In this document: positions 54,931-64,000 of the stretch, one piece after another
Layout of the letters: the number at the start of each line of letters is the position of its first letter
How positions within the stretch are numbered: the first letter of the stretch is position 1
Assembly (NCBI RefSeq): GCF_001650495.1
Contig: NZ_LWCS01000001.1
Coordinates: forward strand, 186,001-250,000
Source of the DNA: Mycolicibacterium iranicum
GTDB taxonomy: Bacteria; Actinomycetota; Actinomycetes; Mycobacteriales; Mycobacteriaceae
DNA: 64,000 bases
Reading direction: 5' to 3'
The notes under the pieces: generated by a model
The model's database searches: none
Seen by the model: the letters and a program-made list of their open reading frames with translations, nothing else
What the model was told of the DNA's origin: nothing
Program-made: the position numbers and the translations under genes

Positions 54931-56097
54931 TCACCCCAGGATCAAACCCGATGTCGGCACTCCGGTGCCCGCGGTGACCAGCACATGCTCAACGTTCGGC
55001 ACCTGATTGACCGACGTGCCGCGCAGCTGGCGTACACCTTCGGCGATGCCGTTCATCCCGTGGATGTACGCCTCGCCGAGTTGGCCCCCGTGCGTGTTGA
55101 TCGGGAGCTTGCCGCCGAGCTCGATCGCACCGCCGGCGATGAAGTCCTTCGCCTCACCCCTGCCGCAGAACCCGAGTTCCTCGAGCTGGATCAACGTGTA
55201 CGGAGTGAAGTGGTCATAGAGGATCGCAGTCTGGATGTCGGCGGGCGACAGACCGCTCTGCTGCCACAGCTGGTTCCCGACCAGTCCCATCTCGGGCAGT
55301 CCGAGCTCCTCGCGGTAGTAGGAATACATCGTGAACTGGTCGGCGCCGGCAGCCTGCGCCGCGGCCTCGATGGTTGCAGGCCTGTGCTTGAGGTTTCTGG
55401 CCCGCTCGGGTGTGGTGACCACGATTGCCACACCGCCATCGGTCTCCTGGCAGCAATCCAGCAGACGAAGCGGTTCGGCGATCCACCGTGAGTTCTGGTG
55501 ATCCTCGATGGTGATCGGCTTGCCGTAGAAATGCGCCTTCGGATTGTTCGCCGCGTGCTTGCGGTCCGCGACCGACACCGCACCGAAATCTGCGCTGGTC
55601 GCGCCATATTCATGCATGTAGCGCTTGGCGATCATCGCCACCGAGGCGGCAGGTGTGCTCAGGCCATGCGGATAGGACCAGCTGTACTCGACCCCGCGGG
55701 AATCAGCGTTCACCGTGAGACCCGTCATGACCTGGCCGAAGCGGAACTCCGATCGCTCATTGAAGGCGCGGTAGGCGACGACGACCTCGGCCACGCCGGT
55801 CGCGACCGCGAGGGCGGCCTGTTGCACTGTCGCCGCTGCCGCACCGCCGCCGTAGCCGATCTGGCTGAAGAACGTGAGGTCACCGATTCCGGTGGCACGT
55901 GCGACAGCCGTCTCCAGATTGGAGTCCATCGTGAAGGTGACGAGGCCGTCGACATCGGAAGGCTTCAGGCCCGCATCGTCGAGCGCGTCGAGCACCGCCT
56001 CGGCGGCCAGCCGAAGCTCGCTGCGGCCGGAATTCTTCGAGAAGTCGGTGGCGCCGATCCCGACGATCGCCGACTTGCCGGAAAGCCCGGATGTCAT
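54931..56097 (-). CDS. ltp2: steroid retro-aldolase Ltp2
   Basis: Thiolase-fold lyase of 388 residues, homologue of Rv3540c (Ltp2). With the DUF35 domain of ChsH2 it splits 17-hydroxy-3-oxo-4-pregnene-20-carboxyl-CoA to androstenedione and propionyl-CoA, the last side-chain step. Visible: IGATDFSKNSGRSELRL at the start, GYGGGAAAATVQQAALAVATG (near 85), and the NTHGGQLGEAYIHGMNG segment near 345 with conserved histidines. Start overlaps the chsH1 stop. Last gene of the cyp125 operon. Confidence 0.94.
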   Translation of the reverse strand: MTSGLSGKSAIVGIGATDFSKNSGRSELRLAAEAVLDALDDAGLKPSDVDGLVTFTMDSNLETAVARATGIGDLTFFSQIGYGGGAAAATVQQAALAVATGVAEVVVAYRAFNERSEFRFGQVMTGLTVNADSRGVEYSWSYPHGLSTPAASVAMIAKRYMHEYGATSADFGAVSVADRKHAANNPKAHFYGKPITIEDHQNSRWIAEPLRLLDCCQETDGGVAIVVTTPERARNLKHRPATIEAAAQAAGADQFTMYSYYREELGLPEMGLVGNQLWQQSGLSPADIQTAILYDHFTPYTLIQLEELGFCGRGEAKDFIAGGAIELGGKLPINTHGGQLGEAYIHGMNGIAEGVRQLRGTSVNQVPNVEHVLVTAGTGVPTSGLILG

Positions 56098-56507
56098 GCG
56101 TTGCCTCCGAAAGTGATTGTGGCCGTCGCGATGACATGGTCACCGAGACTGTTGCTCCCCGTGACCTTGAGCGTCACGAGCCCGTCCTCGATCGCCGTCA
56201 CCTCGCCGCAGAACGTCACGGTGTCGTACGCGTACCACGGCACACCGAGTCGCAACCCGATCGTCTTGATGATGGCGGTCGGGCCTGCCCAGTCGGTGAT
56301 GTAGCGCTGCACCAGACCGGTGTCGGTCAGTATGTTGACAAAGATGTCCTTGGAGCCCTTGGCCTGGGCCTTGTCCCGGTCATGGTGGACGTCCTGGTAA
56401 TCGCGGGTGGCGATGGCCGTCGACACGATAAAGGTCGGATCGCCGTACAGTTTCAGCTCGGGCAGCTTCGTACCCACCTCGTAGGGGGGCGCTGTCGGTG
56501 CGCTCAT
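56094..56507 (-). CDS. chsH1: steroid enoyl-CoA hydratase small subunit ChsH1
   Basis: Single-hotdog MaoC-like protein of 137 residues, homologue of Rv3541c. ChsH1 pairs with ChsH2 to hydrate the C22-side enoyl-CoA thioester. The catalytic dyad region is TRDYQDVHHDRDKAQAKG (near 43-60), with the Asp/His typical of the catalytic hotdog. ATG at 56507 overlaps the chsH2 stop (ATGA); stop overlaps the ltp2 start. Confidence 0.94.
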   Translation of the reverse strand: MSAPTAPPYEVGTKLPELKLYGDPTFIVSTAIATRDYQDVHHDRDKAQAKGSKDIFVNILTDTGLVQRYITDWAGPTAIIKTIGLRLGVPWYAYDTVTFCGEVTAIEDGLVTLKVTGSNSLGDHVIATATITFGGNA

Positions 56508-57460
56508 GCTCGCGGCTCCCATGCGTACAGCGTCCATGCCGGGCTGATCTCACTGTCCGGAAAGTCGATATATGTTGCGCGCACGGGCATTCCGATCTGC
56601 ACAGAGCCCGGGTCCACACCGCGGAGCTCACCGAGCATCCGGACGCCCTCGTCGAGCTCCACCAACGCGATGACGAAGGGCAGCGTGCGACCCGGCACCT
56701 TCGGCGCATGGTGGACGACGTAGCTGAAAACCGTCCCGAGACCGCTGGCGACGACGTAATCGGCAGGTGCGTTCTTGTCCGCCCACACGGCGGGAACCGG
56801 CGGGTGCTGCAGGGTCCCGTCCGGGCGGGTCTGGATGCGCAATTCATGAGCGTTGACGCCGTCCCAGAAGAACTTCGTGTCCCGCGACGACGCGGGCCGC
56901 ATCAGCTTGTCGGGATCGAGGTCCTCGGGCACCGCGGACTTCGCTTCACCGCGCGGCGTGAACTTCATGATGCGCCACTTCATCTCGGCGACCAGCTCGT
57001 CGTCGTCGGCGGTCCACGTGATGAGCTGATTGATGAAATAGCCCTCGCCGAGTGCAGTCTGCTTGGGCCCGACGACGTCGGTGATCTCGGCGTGGATGGC
57101 GAGCTGCTCGCCCGGCTGCAGGTAGCGGTGATACGTCTGCTCACAATTGGTCGCCACCACACCGACATAGCCGGCGTCGTCGAACAGCGCCATCATCTTC
57201 GACAGCGGGTCGTCGTCGGAGCGCCCCTCACCGAGACCGCCCATCGTCCACACCTGGATCATCGCCGGCGGGGCGACGATACCGGGATGGCCGACTGCCT
57301 TCGCGGCCTCCGCGTCGACGTAAATGGGATTCTTGTCGCCGATCGCATCCACCCAGTGGTGAATCATCGGCTGGTTGACGGGATCTCGGCCGCGACGCGG
57401 TTCGCTCTTTCCCTCTGCCTTGATCTTGTCGATACTCGCCTGCAGGTCTGTCGTCGTCAT
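56504..57460 (-). CDS. chsH2: ChsH2: MaoC-like hydratase subunit fused to DUF35
   Basis: Two-domain protein of 318 residues, homologue of Rv3542c. Residues about 1-175 are MaoC-like (PVNQPMIHHWVDAIGDKNPIYVDAE-type opening); about 190-315 are a DUF35 OB-fold (NELRIQTR-like ELRIQTRPDG, GTVFSYVVHHAP, MLGELRGVDPGSVQIG). The first half works with ChsH1 in hydration and the second half with Ltp2 in retro-aldol cleavage, linking two consecutive steps. ATG at 57460; a longer frame upstream shows no homology. Confidence 0.94.
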   Translation of the reverse strand: MTTTDLQASIDKIKAEGKSEPRRGRDPVNQPMIHHWVDAIGDKNPIYVDAEAAKAVGHPGIVAPPAMIQVWTMGGLGEGRSDDDPLSKMMALFDDAGYVGVVATNCEQTYHRYLQPGEQLAIHAEITDVVGPKQTALGEGYFINQLITWTADDDELVAEMKWRIMKFTPRGEAKSAVPEDLDPDKLMRPASSRDTKFFWDGVNAHELRIQTRPDGTLQHPPVPAVWADKNAPADYVVASGLGTVFSYVVHHAPKVPGRTLPFVIALVELDEGVRMLGELRGVDPGSVQIGMPVRATYIDFPDSEISPAWTLYAWEPRA

Positions 57461-57488
57461 CAGCTCACTCTGCTCTTCGCGCAAGCGC

Positions 57489-58652
57489 TCATCGCTGCAC
57501 CCTCGGCACCTTGAGACCCGATGCCGCAATCTGTTCCCGCATCACTTCGTTCACGCCGCCGCCGAAGGTGATGACCAGGTTTCGTTTCGTCATCTTGTCC
57601 AGCCAGTCGAGCATCTCTGAAGTCTCGGGGTCGGCGGGATTACCGAATCGGCCGACGATCTCCTCGGCGAGCCGGCCCACCTCCTGAATGCGCTCGGTGG
57701 AGAAGACTTTCGTCGCAGCGGCGTCGGCGACAGCGATGGTCTCCCCCGATGCGGCCACCTGCCAGTTCAGCAGCTCGTTCACCCGCCAGATGGCCTTGAT
57801 CTGACCGAGTAACCGCTTCACGTCGTCGTGCTCGATGGGCGTCACGCCGTCCGAACCCGGCTTGGACGCCCAGGCGTGGACCTGGTCGTAGATGCCCGCG
57901 ACACGACCTGCCGGACCGAGCCCGACGCGTTCATGGTTGAGCTGAGTGGTGATCAGCCTCCACCCGCCGTTCTCCTCGCCGACGAGCATGTCGGCGGGCA
58001 CCCGCACGTCGTTGTAGTACGAAGCGTTGGTGTGATGGGCACCGTCGGACAGGATGATCGGTGTCCAGGAGTAGCCGGGGTCCTTGGTGTCGACGATAAG
58101 GATCGAGATGCCTTTGTGCTTGGCGGCCTCGGGATCGGTACGGCACGCAAGCCAGATGTAGTCGGCATCGTGAGCGCCGGTGGTCCACATCTTCTGACCG
58201 TTGACGACATATTCGTCACCGTGCCGCACCGCCGTGGTGCGCAGCGACGCCAGGTCGGTGCCGGCTTCGGGCTCGGAGTAGCCGATCGCGAAATGGATGT
58301 CGCCGGAGAGGATCCCGGGGAGAAACTTCTTCTTCTGCTCCTCGGTGCCGTACACCTGCAGCGTCGGGCCCACGGTCTGCAGCGTCACCAGGGGCAGCGG
58401 CACGTCGGCCCGGTTGGCTTCGTTGACGAAGATCTGCTGCTCCACCGGTCCGAAGCCGAGGCCGCCGTACTCCTTGGGCCAGCCGACGCCGAGCTTGCCG
58501 TCCGACCCCATCCGCTTGATCACCGCACGGTAGGCCTCGTTGTGCCGGTTCGACTCCATCGCCGCCGCCTCTTCGGGCGTGATCAGCGTCGAAAAGTATT
58601 GCCGCAGTTCGGCTTGCAGAGCCCGCTGCTCCGGGGTCAGTTCGATGTACAT
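57489..58652 (-). CDS. fadE29: acyl-CoA dehydrogenase subunit FadE29 (ChsE2)
   Basis: Acyl-CoA dehydrogenase of 387 residues, homologue of Rv3543c (ChsE2), partner of FadE28 in dehydrogenating the three-carbon side chain (3-oxo-4-pregnene-20-carboxyl-CoA). Typical segments: GYSEPEAGTDLASLRTT, GQKMWTTG, and TQLNHERVGLG, the catalytic-glutamate region seen also in FadE26. ATG at 58652 preceded by GACGGGAG; gap of 29 bases to fadE28. Confidence 0.94.
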   Translation of the reverse strand: MYIELTPEQRALQAELRQYFSTLITPEEAAAMESNRHNEAYRAVIKRMGSDGKLGVGWPKEYGGLGFGPVEQQIFVNEANRADVPLPLVTLQTVGPTLQVYGTEEQKKKFLPGILSGDIHFAIGYSEPEAGTDLASLRTTAVRHGDEYVVNGQKMWTTGAHDADYIWLACRTDPEAAKHKGISILIVDTKDPGYSWTPIILSDGAHHTNASYYNDVRVPADMLVGEENGGWRLITTQLNHERVGLGPAGRVAGIYDQVHAWASKPGSDGVTPIEHDDVKRLLGQIKAIWRVNELLNWQVAASGETIAVADAAATKVFSTERIQEVGRLAEEIVGRFGNPADPETSEMLDWLDKMTKRNLVITFGGGVNEVMREQIAASGLKVPRVQR

Positions 58653-58681
58653 GTAATCTCCCGTCGCTTCGCTCGTCCCAT

Positions 58682-59683
58682 TTACACTGCCACCAGGTCC
58701 AGACGGTGGGTAGGACCGCCGAGGATCCGGGTCAGGTCTTTGATCGACGAGTAGTAGCGGTCCATCGGATACGTGATGTCCATGCCCATGCCGCCGTGGA
58801 GGTGGTGGCACAACCGCATCGCCGGGGCCGCCTGAGAGGTCAGCCAGTACCCAAGGACGGCGAGGTCGTCTTCGGCGTCGAGGCCTTCCGACAGCAGCCA
58901 CACCACCGATGTCGACAGCAGCGAGATGGTGCGGGACGCGATGTAGACGTCGGAGAGCTGTGCCGCGACGGTCTGGAACGTCGACAGGGGCCTGCCGAAC
59001 TGCTCTCGGGTGGCGACGTAATCCGCCGTAAGGCGCAGCGCCCCGGCGACGAGCCCCGACGCGAACGCTCCGATCGTCGCCAGCACGAGCTGATTGACTC
59101 TGTGCACCGTGGCACCCTTGAGGACGTCGTCGTCACCGAGCTCGACGTCGGCGAACGTGACGACGTATTCGTCGGATCCGTTGGCCGCCGGGGTCTTCGC
59201 GACGGTCACTCCGTCTGCCTTCGCCGACACCACCGCGACACCGGAATCGGTGGTCACCACGAGCCGATCCGCTTGCGCAACATACCCGACCGCGATTTTC
59301 GTGCCGCTGAGCTTCCCGCCGGCCAACGAGACGGACGGCCGCTCAGGAAGCTGCGCTCCCGGCTCGTTGAGCGCGAGCGTCACGATCGAACCCTTGCCCA
59401 CACCTGCCAGGAATCGATCCTGCTGCGCTTCTGTGGCCAGATCGAGTAGCACCGCGGTGGCACCGAGGGTGACGAGTGCTGGACTGATGGTGCCATGCCT
59501 GCCGATCTCGGTAAGCGCGGTGGCGATCTCGGCGAGGCCGACCCCGTCACCACCGAGGCGCTCCGGCACCGCCAGCGCCATCACACCTCCGGAAACCAAA
59601 GCTTCCCAGCTGTTTTCGCGATCGAGCACGGAGGTCACCACGTCGGCGACCGCCTGCTGCCCCTCGTCTGGACTGAAATCCAC
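58682..59683 (-). CDS. fadE28: acyl-CoA dehydrogenase subunit FadE28 (ChsE1)
   Basis: Acyl-CoA dehydrogenase-like subunit of 333 residues, homologue of Rv3544c (ChsE1). It forms an alpha2beta2 enzyme with FadE29. The C-terminal ACAD domain is visible (TREQFGRPLSTFQTVAAQ near 235 and HLHGGMGMDITYPMDRYY near 300), while the LNHER catalytic segment is absent, as in FadE27. 15 bases after the cyp125 stop. Same operon. Confidence 0.93.
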   Translation of the reverse strand: MDFSPDEGQQAVADVVTSVLDRENSWEALVSGGVMALAVPERLGGDGVGLAEIATALTEIGRHGTISPALVTLGATAVLLDLATEAQQDRFLAGVGKGSIVTLALNEPGAQLPERPSVSLAGGKLSGTKIAVGYVAQADRLVVTTDSGVAVVSAKADGVTVAKTPAANGSDEYVVTFADVELGDDDVLKGATVHRVNQLVLATIGAFASGLVAGALRLTADYVATREQFGRPLSTFQTVAAQLSDVYIASRTISLLSTSVVWLLSEGLDAEDDLAVLGYWLTSQAAPAMRLCHHLHGGMGMDITYPMDRYYSSIKDLTRILGGPTHRLDLVAV

Positions 59684-59698
59684 CGACTCCTCCTTGAG

Positions 59699-60961
59699 TT
59701 AGTGCTGGACGGGACAACCCTTACCCGTGTAGTCGACCTGCCAGTGCTTGATGCCGTTGAGCCATCCCGACTTCAGTCGTTCGGGGTCGCCGATCGGCTT
59801 GAGATCCGGCATGTGGTCGGCGACGGCGTTGAAGATCAGATTGATCGTCATCTTGGCAAGGTTGGCACCGATACAGTAATGCGCACCTGTGCCGCCGAAC
59901 CCGACGTGCGGGTTGGGGCTGCGCATGACGTCGAACGAGTGCGGGTTCTCGAAAACCTCTTCGTCGAAGTTGGCCGAGCGGTAGGACATCACGACCCGAT
60001 CACCCTTCCTGATCTTCACGCCGCCCAGCTCGGTGTCCTCCAGCGCGGTGCGCTGGAACGCCGATACGGGGGTCGCCCAGCGGACGATCTCGTCGGCGGC
60101 AGTCTCGGGCCGCTCCTTTTTGTAGAGCTCCCATTGCTCGGGGTTCTGCGAGAACGCGATCATGCCGTGAGTGATGGAGTTACGGGTGGTCTCGTTGCCT
60201 GCGACGGCGAGCATGACGACGAAGAATCCGAACTCGTCGTCGGAGAGCTTCTCGCCCTCGATGTCGGCCTCGATCAGCTTGGTGACGATGTCCTCGGTAG
60301 GGTTCTGTGCCCGCTCCTCGGCCATCTTCATCGCGTAGGTGATCAGCTCGAACGATGACATCGCCGGATCCACGTCGGCGTACTCGGGGTCCTCTCCTGC
60401 GGTCATCTCGTTGGACCACCGGAAGATCTTGTCGCGGTCGTCCTGCGGCACACCGAGCAATTCCGCGATGGCCTGCAGCGGAAGCTCGCACGACACCTGC
60501 TCGACGAAATCGCCTGTCCCCGCTGCCGCTGCTGTCTCGGCGATCTTGTGGGCCCGGGCACGCAGTTCGTCTTCGAGTCGTCCGACGGCGCGCGGTGTGA
60601 AGCCGCGGGAAATGATCTTGCGAAGGCGAGTGTGCTGCGGCGCATCCATGTTCAGCAGGACCGCCTTTTGCAGGTCGATCGCGGAACGCTCCATCCCCTG
60701 CGGCCACACCGGGATTGCGCCGTCGGGTGAGCTCCCGAAGAGGTCGTTGCGCTTGGACACCTCTTTGACATCGGCGTGCTTGGTCACCAGCCAGTAACCC
60801 TTGTCGCCGAAGCCGCCCGTGCCGCCGGGCACGTCCACCCAGTGGATAGGCTCGGACTTGCGCAGCTCCGCCAGTTCTTCGACAGGCAGCCGCTCCAGGT
60901 TCAGGTTCGCGTCGAGGAAGTCGAAGTCAGGGGCGATGGGGCACGAGTTGGGGCCTGGCAT
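59699..60961 (-). CDS. cyp125: cytochrome P450 CYP125 (steroid C26/C27 oxidase)
   Basis: P450 of 420 residues, homologue of Rv3545c (CYP125A1), which oxidises the terminal side-chain methyl of cholesterol or cholestenone to the acid and starts side-chain breakdown. I-helix VAGNETTRNS near 260, ExxR in the ADEIVRW area, and the heme loop FGGTGAHYCIG with ligand C363. ATG at 60961. Head of cyp125-fadE28-fadE29-chsH2-chsH1-ltp2. A KstR box is 19 bases upstream. Confidence 0.95.
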   Translation of the reverse strand: MPGPNSCPIAPDFDFLDANLNLERLPVEELAELRKSEPIHWVDVPGGTGGFGDKGYWLVTKHADVKEVSKRNDLFGSSPDGAIPVWPQGMERSAIDLQKAVLLNMDAPQHTRLRKIISRGFTPRAVGRLEDELRARAHKIAETAAAAGTGDFVEQVSCELPLQAIAELLGVPQDDRDKIFRWSNEMTAGEDPEYADVDPAMSSFELITYAMKMAEERAQNPTEDIVTKLIEADIEGEKLSDDEFGFFVVMLAVAGNETTRNSITHGMIAFSQNPEQWELYKKERPETAADEIVRWATPVSAFQRTALEDTELGGVKIRKGDRVVMSYRSANFDEEVFENPHSFDVMRSPNPHVGFGGTGAHYCIGANLAKMTINLIFNAVADHMPDLKPIGDPERLKSGWLNGIKHWQVDYTGKGCPVQH

Positions 60962-60979
60962 AGAAAAGCTCTCCTCAAT

Positions 60980-60993
60980 TGCAACGTGTTCTA
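60980..60993. promoter_or_regulatory. KstR box proximal to cyp125
   Basis: TGCAACGTGTTCTA fits TnnAACnnGTTnnA. It lies 18 bases upstream of the cyp125 ATG on the minus strand and 90 bases from fadA5. Two boxes occupy this divergent gap. Confidence 0.85.
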
Positions 60994-61058
60994 GTGCCAG
61001 TAAAACATGCCTCCACCGCAGATCAAAGGTGTGACCGCATCGCAGCTTGTCAGGCTTA

Positions 61059-61072
61059 TGAAACGTGTTCTA
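61059..61072. promoter_or_regulatory. KstR box proximal to fadA5
   Basis: TGAAACGTGTTCTA fits the consensus and lies 10 bases upstream of the fadA5 ATG. With the box at 60980 each divergent gene has its own operator. Confidence 0.85.
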
Positions 61073-61073
61073 G

Positions 61074-62245
<1,172 letters not shown>

Positions 62246-62246
<1 letters not shown>

Positions 62247-62632
62247 TGGCGATCCCGGACGCCGAACGCATTGCGGCCGCCCAGGCCTACATCAGCGCGC
62301 TGGCCAGTCACCAGGCCGACGACGTGCCGTTCGCGCCGGGGTGCACACGGATCGAGATCGGTGTGAAGACGGGCTTCTCCGGAGATCATCTGCGTCGCAG
62401 CCTCAATCGCGGTCTGCAGTACCGGGTCATCAAAGCCGTGACGACGCCGGAGTTCTCCGTCGACGGAGACACCGTGCGAGCACGATTCGAGCTGTCTACC
62501 AAGCCGAAGCTGGCGGGCCGCAGCGTCGGCGCCCGTATCGACGAGACGTTCCTGATCCCGGCCGACGACCCTTCCGGGCGAGCACAGATCCACCACATCA
62601 ACGCGTCCATCCGTCCGTTTCTCGCCGGTTAG
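62246..62632 (+). CDS. small conserved protein coupled to fadA5 (SnoaL/DUF8021-like?)
   Basis: Protein of 128 residues, GTG start overlapping the fadA5 stop (TAGTG), so translationally coupled. Not firmly recognised. The pattern IPDAERIAAAQAYISALASHQADDVPFAPGCTRIEIG, then beta strands and IHHINASIRPFLAG, resembles SnoaL-like/cystatin-fold (NTF2) proteins that bind small hydrophobic compounds. I recall no counterpart between Rv3546 and Rv3547. Possibly an isomerase, hydratase or carrier of a steroid intermediate; this is a guess from context. Confidence 0.65.
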
Positions 62633-62641
62633 GATCTCCGC

Positions 62642-63151
62642 ATGGCCGAGAGCCCCAAGCCCCCGAAACCACTGAGCCCCAAGCAGGTCGAAGGCCTCAA
62701 CTCCAACGCGGTCGGCACCGGCATCAAGTGGATGTCCCGGTTGAACACGTGGGTCTACAAAGCCACGGGCGGACGACTCGGAGCGAAGTGGCGCGGCGGA
62801 TCGAACCGCTTCTCGGCGCCGCCGCCGGTGGGCATCCTGACCACGATCGGCCGCAAGTCCGGCGAACCCCGCGACAGTCCCCTGCTGTTCCTGCGCGAGG
62901 GCGATCGCATCGTCCTGGTCGCTTCACAGGGTGGGCGTGCGACCAACCCCATGTGGTACCTGAACATCCAGGCCAATCCCGCAGTCACCTTCCAGTACAA
63001 GAACGAGAAGCTCAAGCTGGTCGCCCGGGATGCCACCGACGCCGAGCGCGACCATTACTGGCCCAAACTGGATGCGATCTACCCCGACTTCGCGAACTAC
63101 CGGACCTACACCGACCGCAAGATTCCCATCCTGATCTGCGACCCGGCTTAG
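62642..63151 (+). CDS. F420-dependent nitroreductase-like protein (Ddn family)
   Basis: Split-barrel deazaflavin (F420)-binding protein of 169 residues, homologue of Rv3547 (Ddn), the activator of nitroimidazole drugs such as pretomanid. Family features: TWVYKATGGRLGAKWRG (near 38-54), GILTTIGRKSGEPRDSPLLFL (near 62-82) and SQGGRATNPMWYLNIQANP (near 97-115). Ddn-type enzymes reduce quinones with F420H2. ATG at 62642, 9 bases after the preceding stop. Confidence 0.88.
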   Translation: MAESPKPPKPLSPKQVEGLNSNAVGTGIKWMSRLNTWVYKATGGRLGAKWRGGSNRFSAPPPVGILTTIGRKSGEPRDSPLLFLREGDRIVLVASQGGRATNPMWYLNIQANPAVTFQYKNEKLKLVARDATDAERDHYWPKLDAIYPDFANYRTYTDRKIPILICDPA

Positions 63152-63201
63152 CCTCAGCGTTCGCGATACCGCCCAGCAAACCGTCGACTAGGCTCAGTCG
63201 C

Positions 63202-64000
63202 ATGGGCGACAGCGTGCCGGAACCGGGTCACGCGCGAATCGGTGTCGCCATCACGACGGTGGGACGGTGGGCCGCGCTTCGTGAGCTTCTCGGCGACCTC
63301 GCATCGCAAACTCGGCCTCCGCACGTGGTGGGCATCGCCCACCACGACTCTGCGGGGTCCTCGGAGCTGGATGCCGTGGTCGCACCGTTCGCCGACACTC
63401 TTCAGATCCGCACCGTGGTGAGCCCCCGTGGAATCTCCAACGGCCGCAACGCGGCAGCTGCGGCGATCGCCGACGATGTCGACTGGCTGTGGTTCCCCAA
63501 CGACACCAGCCGCGTCGACACGGATTTCCTGGAACGGATCGGGCGGCACTGCCGGCCACCCACGACCGTGATCGCCGTACAACTCGTCGACAGCGAAGGT
63601 CCCAGAAACCCACTGCCTGCTCCCGGAGCGGAGCCGACCCGGCGCACCGTATGGGGGGCGATGGAGCCGGCAACCCTCTTCCGGCGCGACGTATTCGAGG
63701 CGGTCGGCGGCTGGAACCTGGCCTTGGGTTCGGGTGCGGATACACCGTGGCAGTCCGGCGAAGGCCCCGATCTGTTGCTACGCATGGCCGACCGCGGAGA
63801 TCTCTCGGTCGCGTGGGTCGGTGACATCGTCGTACACGCGCAGACCGAGTTCGCCCACCTGCCGCCCGAGGAGCGCCGTCGCAAACAGCGAAGTTACGGC
63901 CGCGGCGCCGGTTACGTTCTGCGCACCTGGGATTACCCACTCTGGTACAAGGCTGCCCACCTGGTCGCAGCCGCCCTGATGCCGATCCGGAACCCGAAGA
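63202..64000 (+). CDS. family 2-type glycosyltransferase (3' end cut by window)
   Basis: ATG at 63202; 266 codons without a stop to the window end. GT-A-type glycosyltransferase: IGVAITTVGRWAALRELLGDLASQ starts the nucleotide-binding half, SPRGISNGRNAAAAAIADDVDWLWFPNDTS gives the DxD-like region (here PND), and GGWNLALGSGADTPWQSGEGPDLLLR resembles the acceptor ED-type segment. It acts on an unknown cell-wall or exopolysaccharide acceptor. It lies after the steroid genes and has no evident link to them. RBS weak. Confidence 0.8.
   Translation, partial: MGDSVPEPGHARIGVAITTVGRWAALRELLGDLASQTRPPHVVGIAHHDSAGSSELDAVVAPFADTLQIRTVVSPRGISNGRNAAAAAIADDVDWLWFPNDTSRVDTDFLERIGRHCRPPTTVIAVQLVDSEGPRNPLPAPGAEPTRRTVWGAMEPATLFRRDVFEAVGGWNLALGSGADTPWQSGEGPDLLLRMADRGDLSVAWVGDIVVHAQTEFAHLPPEERRRKQRSYGRGAGYVLRTWDYPLWYKAAHLVAAALMPIRNPK

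Overview
The window looks like a fast-growing mycobacterium (Mycolicibacterium type). It is GC-rich, uses many GTG starts, and its gene order closely follows the M. tuberculosis Rv3502c-Rv3547 part of the KstR cholesterol-catabolism regulon. Eight good matches to the KstR box (TnnAACnnGTTnnA) lie in front of the expected genes. Gene names rest on recognised protein sequence and synteny recalled from M. tuberculosis; no database search was run.

Layout. 1-9.4 kb: side-chain genes chsB1/hsd4A and fdxD (minus strand), divergent from fadE26-fadE27-fadD17, followed by a second FadD17-like ligase, a KstD-like flavoprotein and a second KshA-like oxygenase, all tightly coupled. 9.5-16.8 kb: an LpqN-type lipoprotein, ilvX, a nitronate monooxygenase-like protein, fadD19 divergent from echA19, and a divergent azoreductase/MarR pair. 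16.8-25 kb: cyp142 with an acetoacetate-decarboxylase-like partner, an F420-type oxidoreductase, a DUF35 protein with ltp4 and ltp3, and a MFS-TetR operon. 25-31 kb: kshA, a three-copy 32-bp repeat, the Rv3527, Rv3529c, Rv3530c and Rv3531c homologues, and an IclR regulator. 31-34 kb: an RqlH-type helicase and a hemolysin III protein. 34-39.4 kb: hsaF-hsaG-hsaE divergent from kstD and a MaoC hydratase. 39.4-41.4 kb: a small membrane protein and a secreted glycine-rich PGRS-like protein. 54.1-62.2 kb: a membrane protein, then ltp2-chsH1-chsH2-fadE29-fadE28-cyp125 divergent from fadA5. 62.2-64 kb: a small coupled ORF, a Ddn-like F420 protein and a truncated glycosyltransferase.

The accessory region is 42,462-53,576. 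A Tn554-type unit (two tyrosine recombinases plus a TnpC-like regulator) and its cargo sit inside an MPT63-like secreted-protein gene. Removing 42,462-53,576 and one TACTTC copy rejoins the gene in frame into 301 codons. Both outer junctions carry TACTTC next to CTTAGC/GCTAAG ends. A second internal CTTAGC end at 48,337 shares a subterminal block with the right end, suggesting two modules: a cargo half (predicted pPIWI-associated nuclease-like protein, glyoxalase-like protein, three GNATs of which one is frameshifted, two P-loop kinases, proline iminopeptidase) and a tnpABC-PIN half.

Together the core genes cover CoA activation of the side chain (FadD17, FadD19), terminal oxidation (CYP125, CYP142), side-chain beta-oxidation and retro-aldol cleavage (FadE/ChsE, EchA19, ChsH, ChsB1, Ltp, FadA5), ring opening (KstD, KshA) and final ring A/B fragment breakdown (HsaE, HsaF, HsaG).
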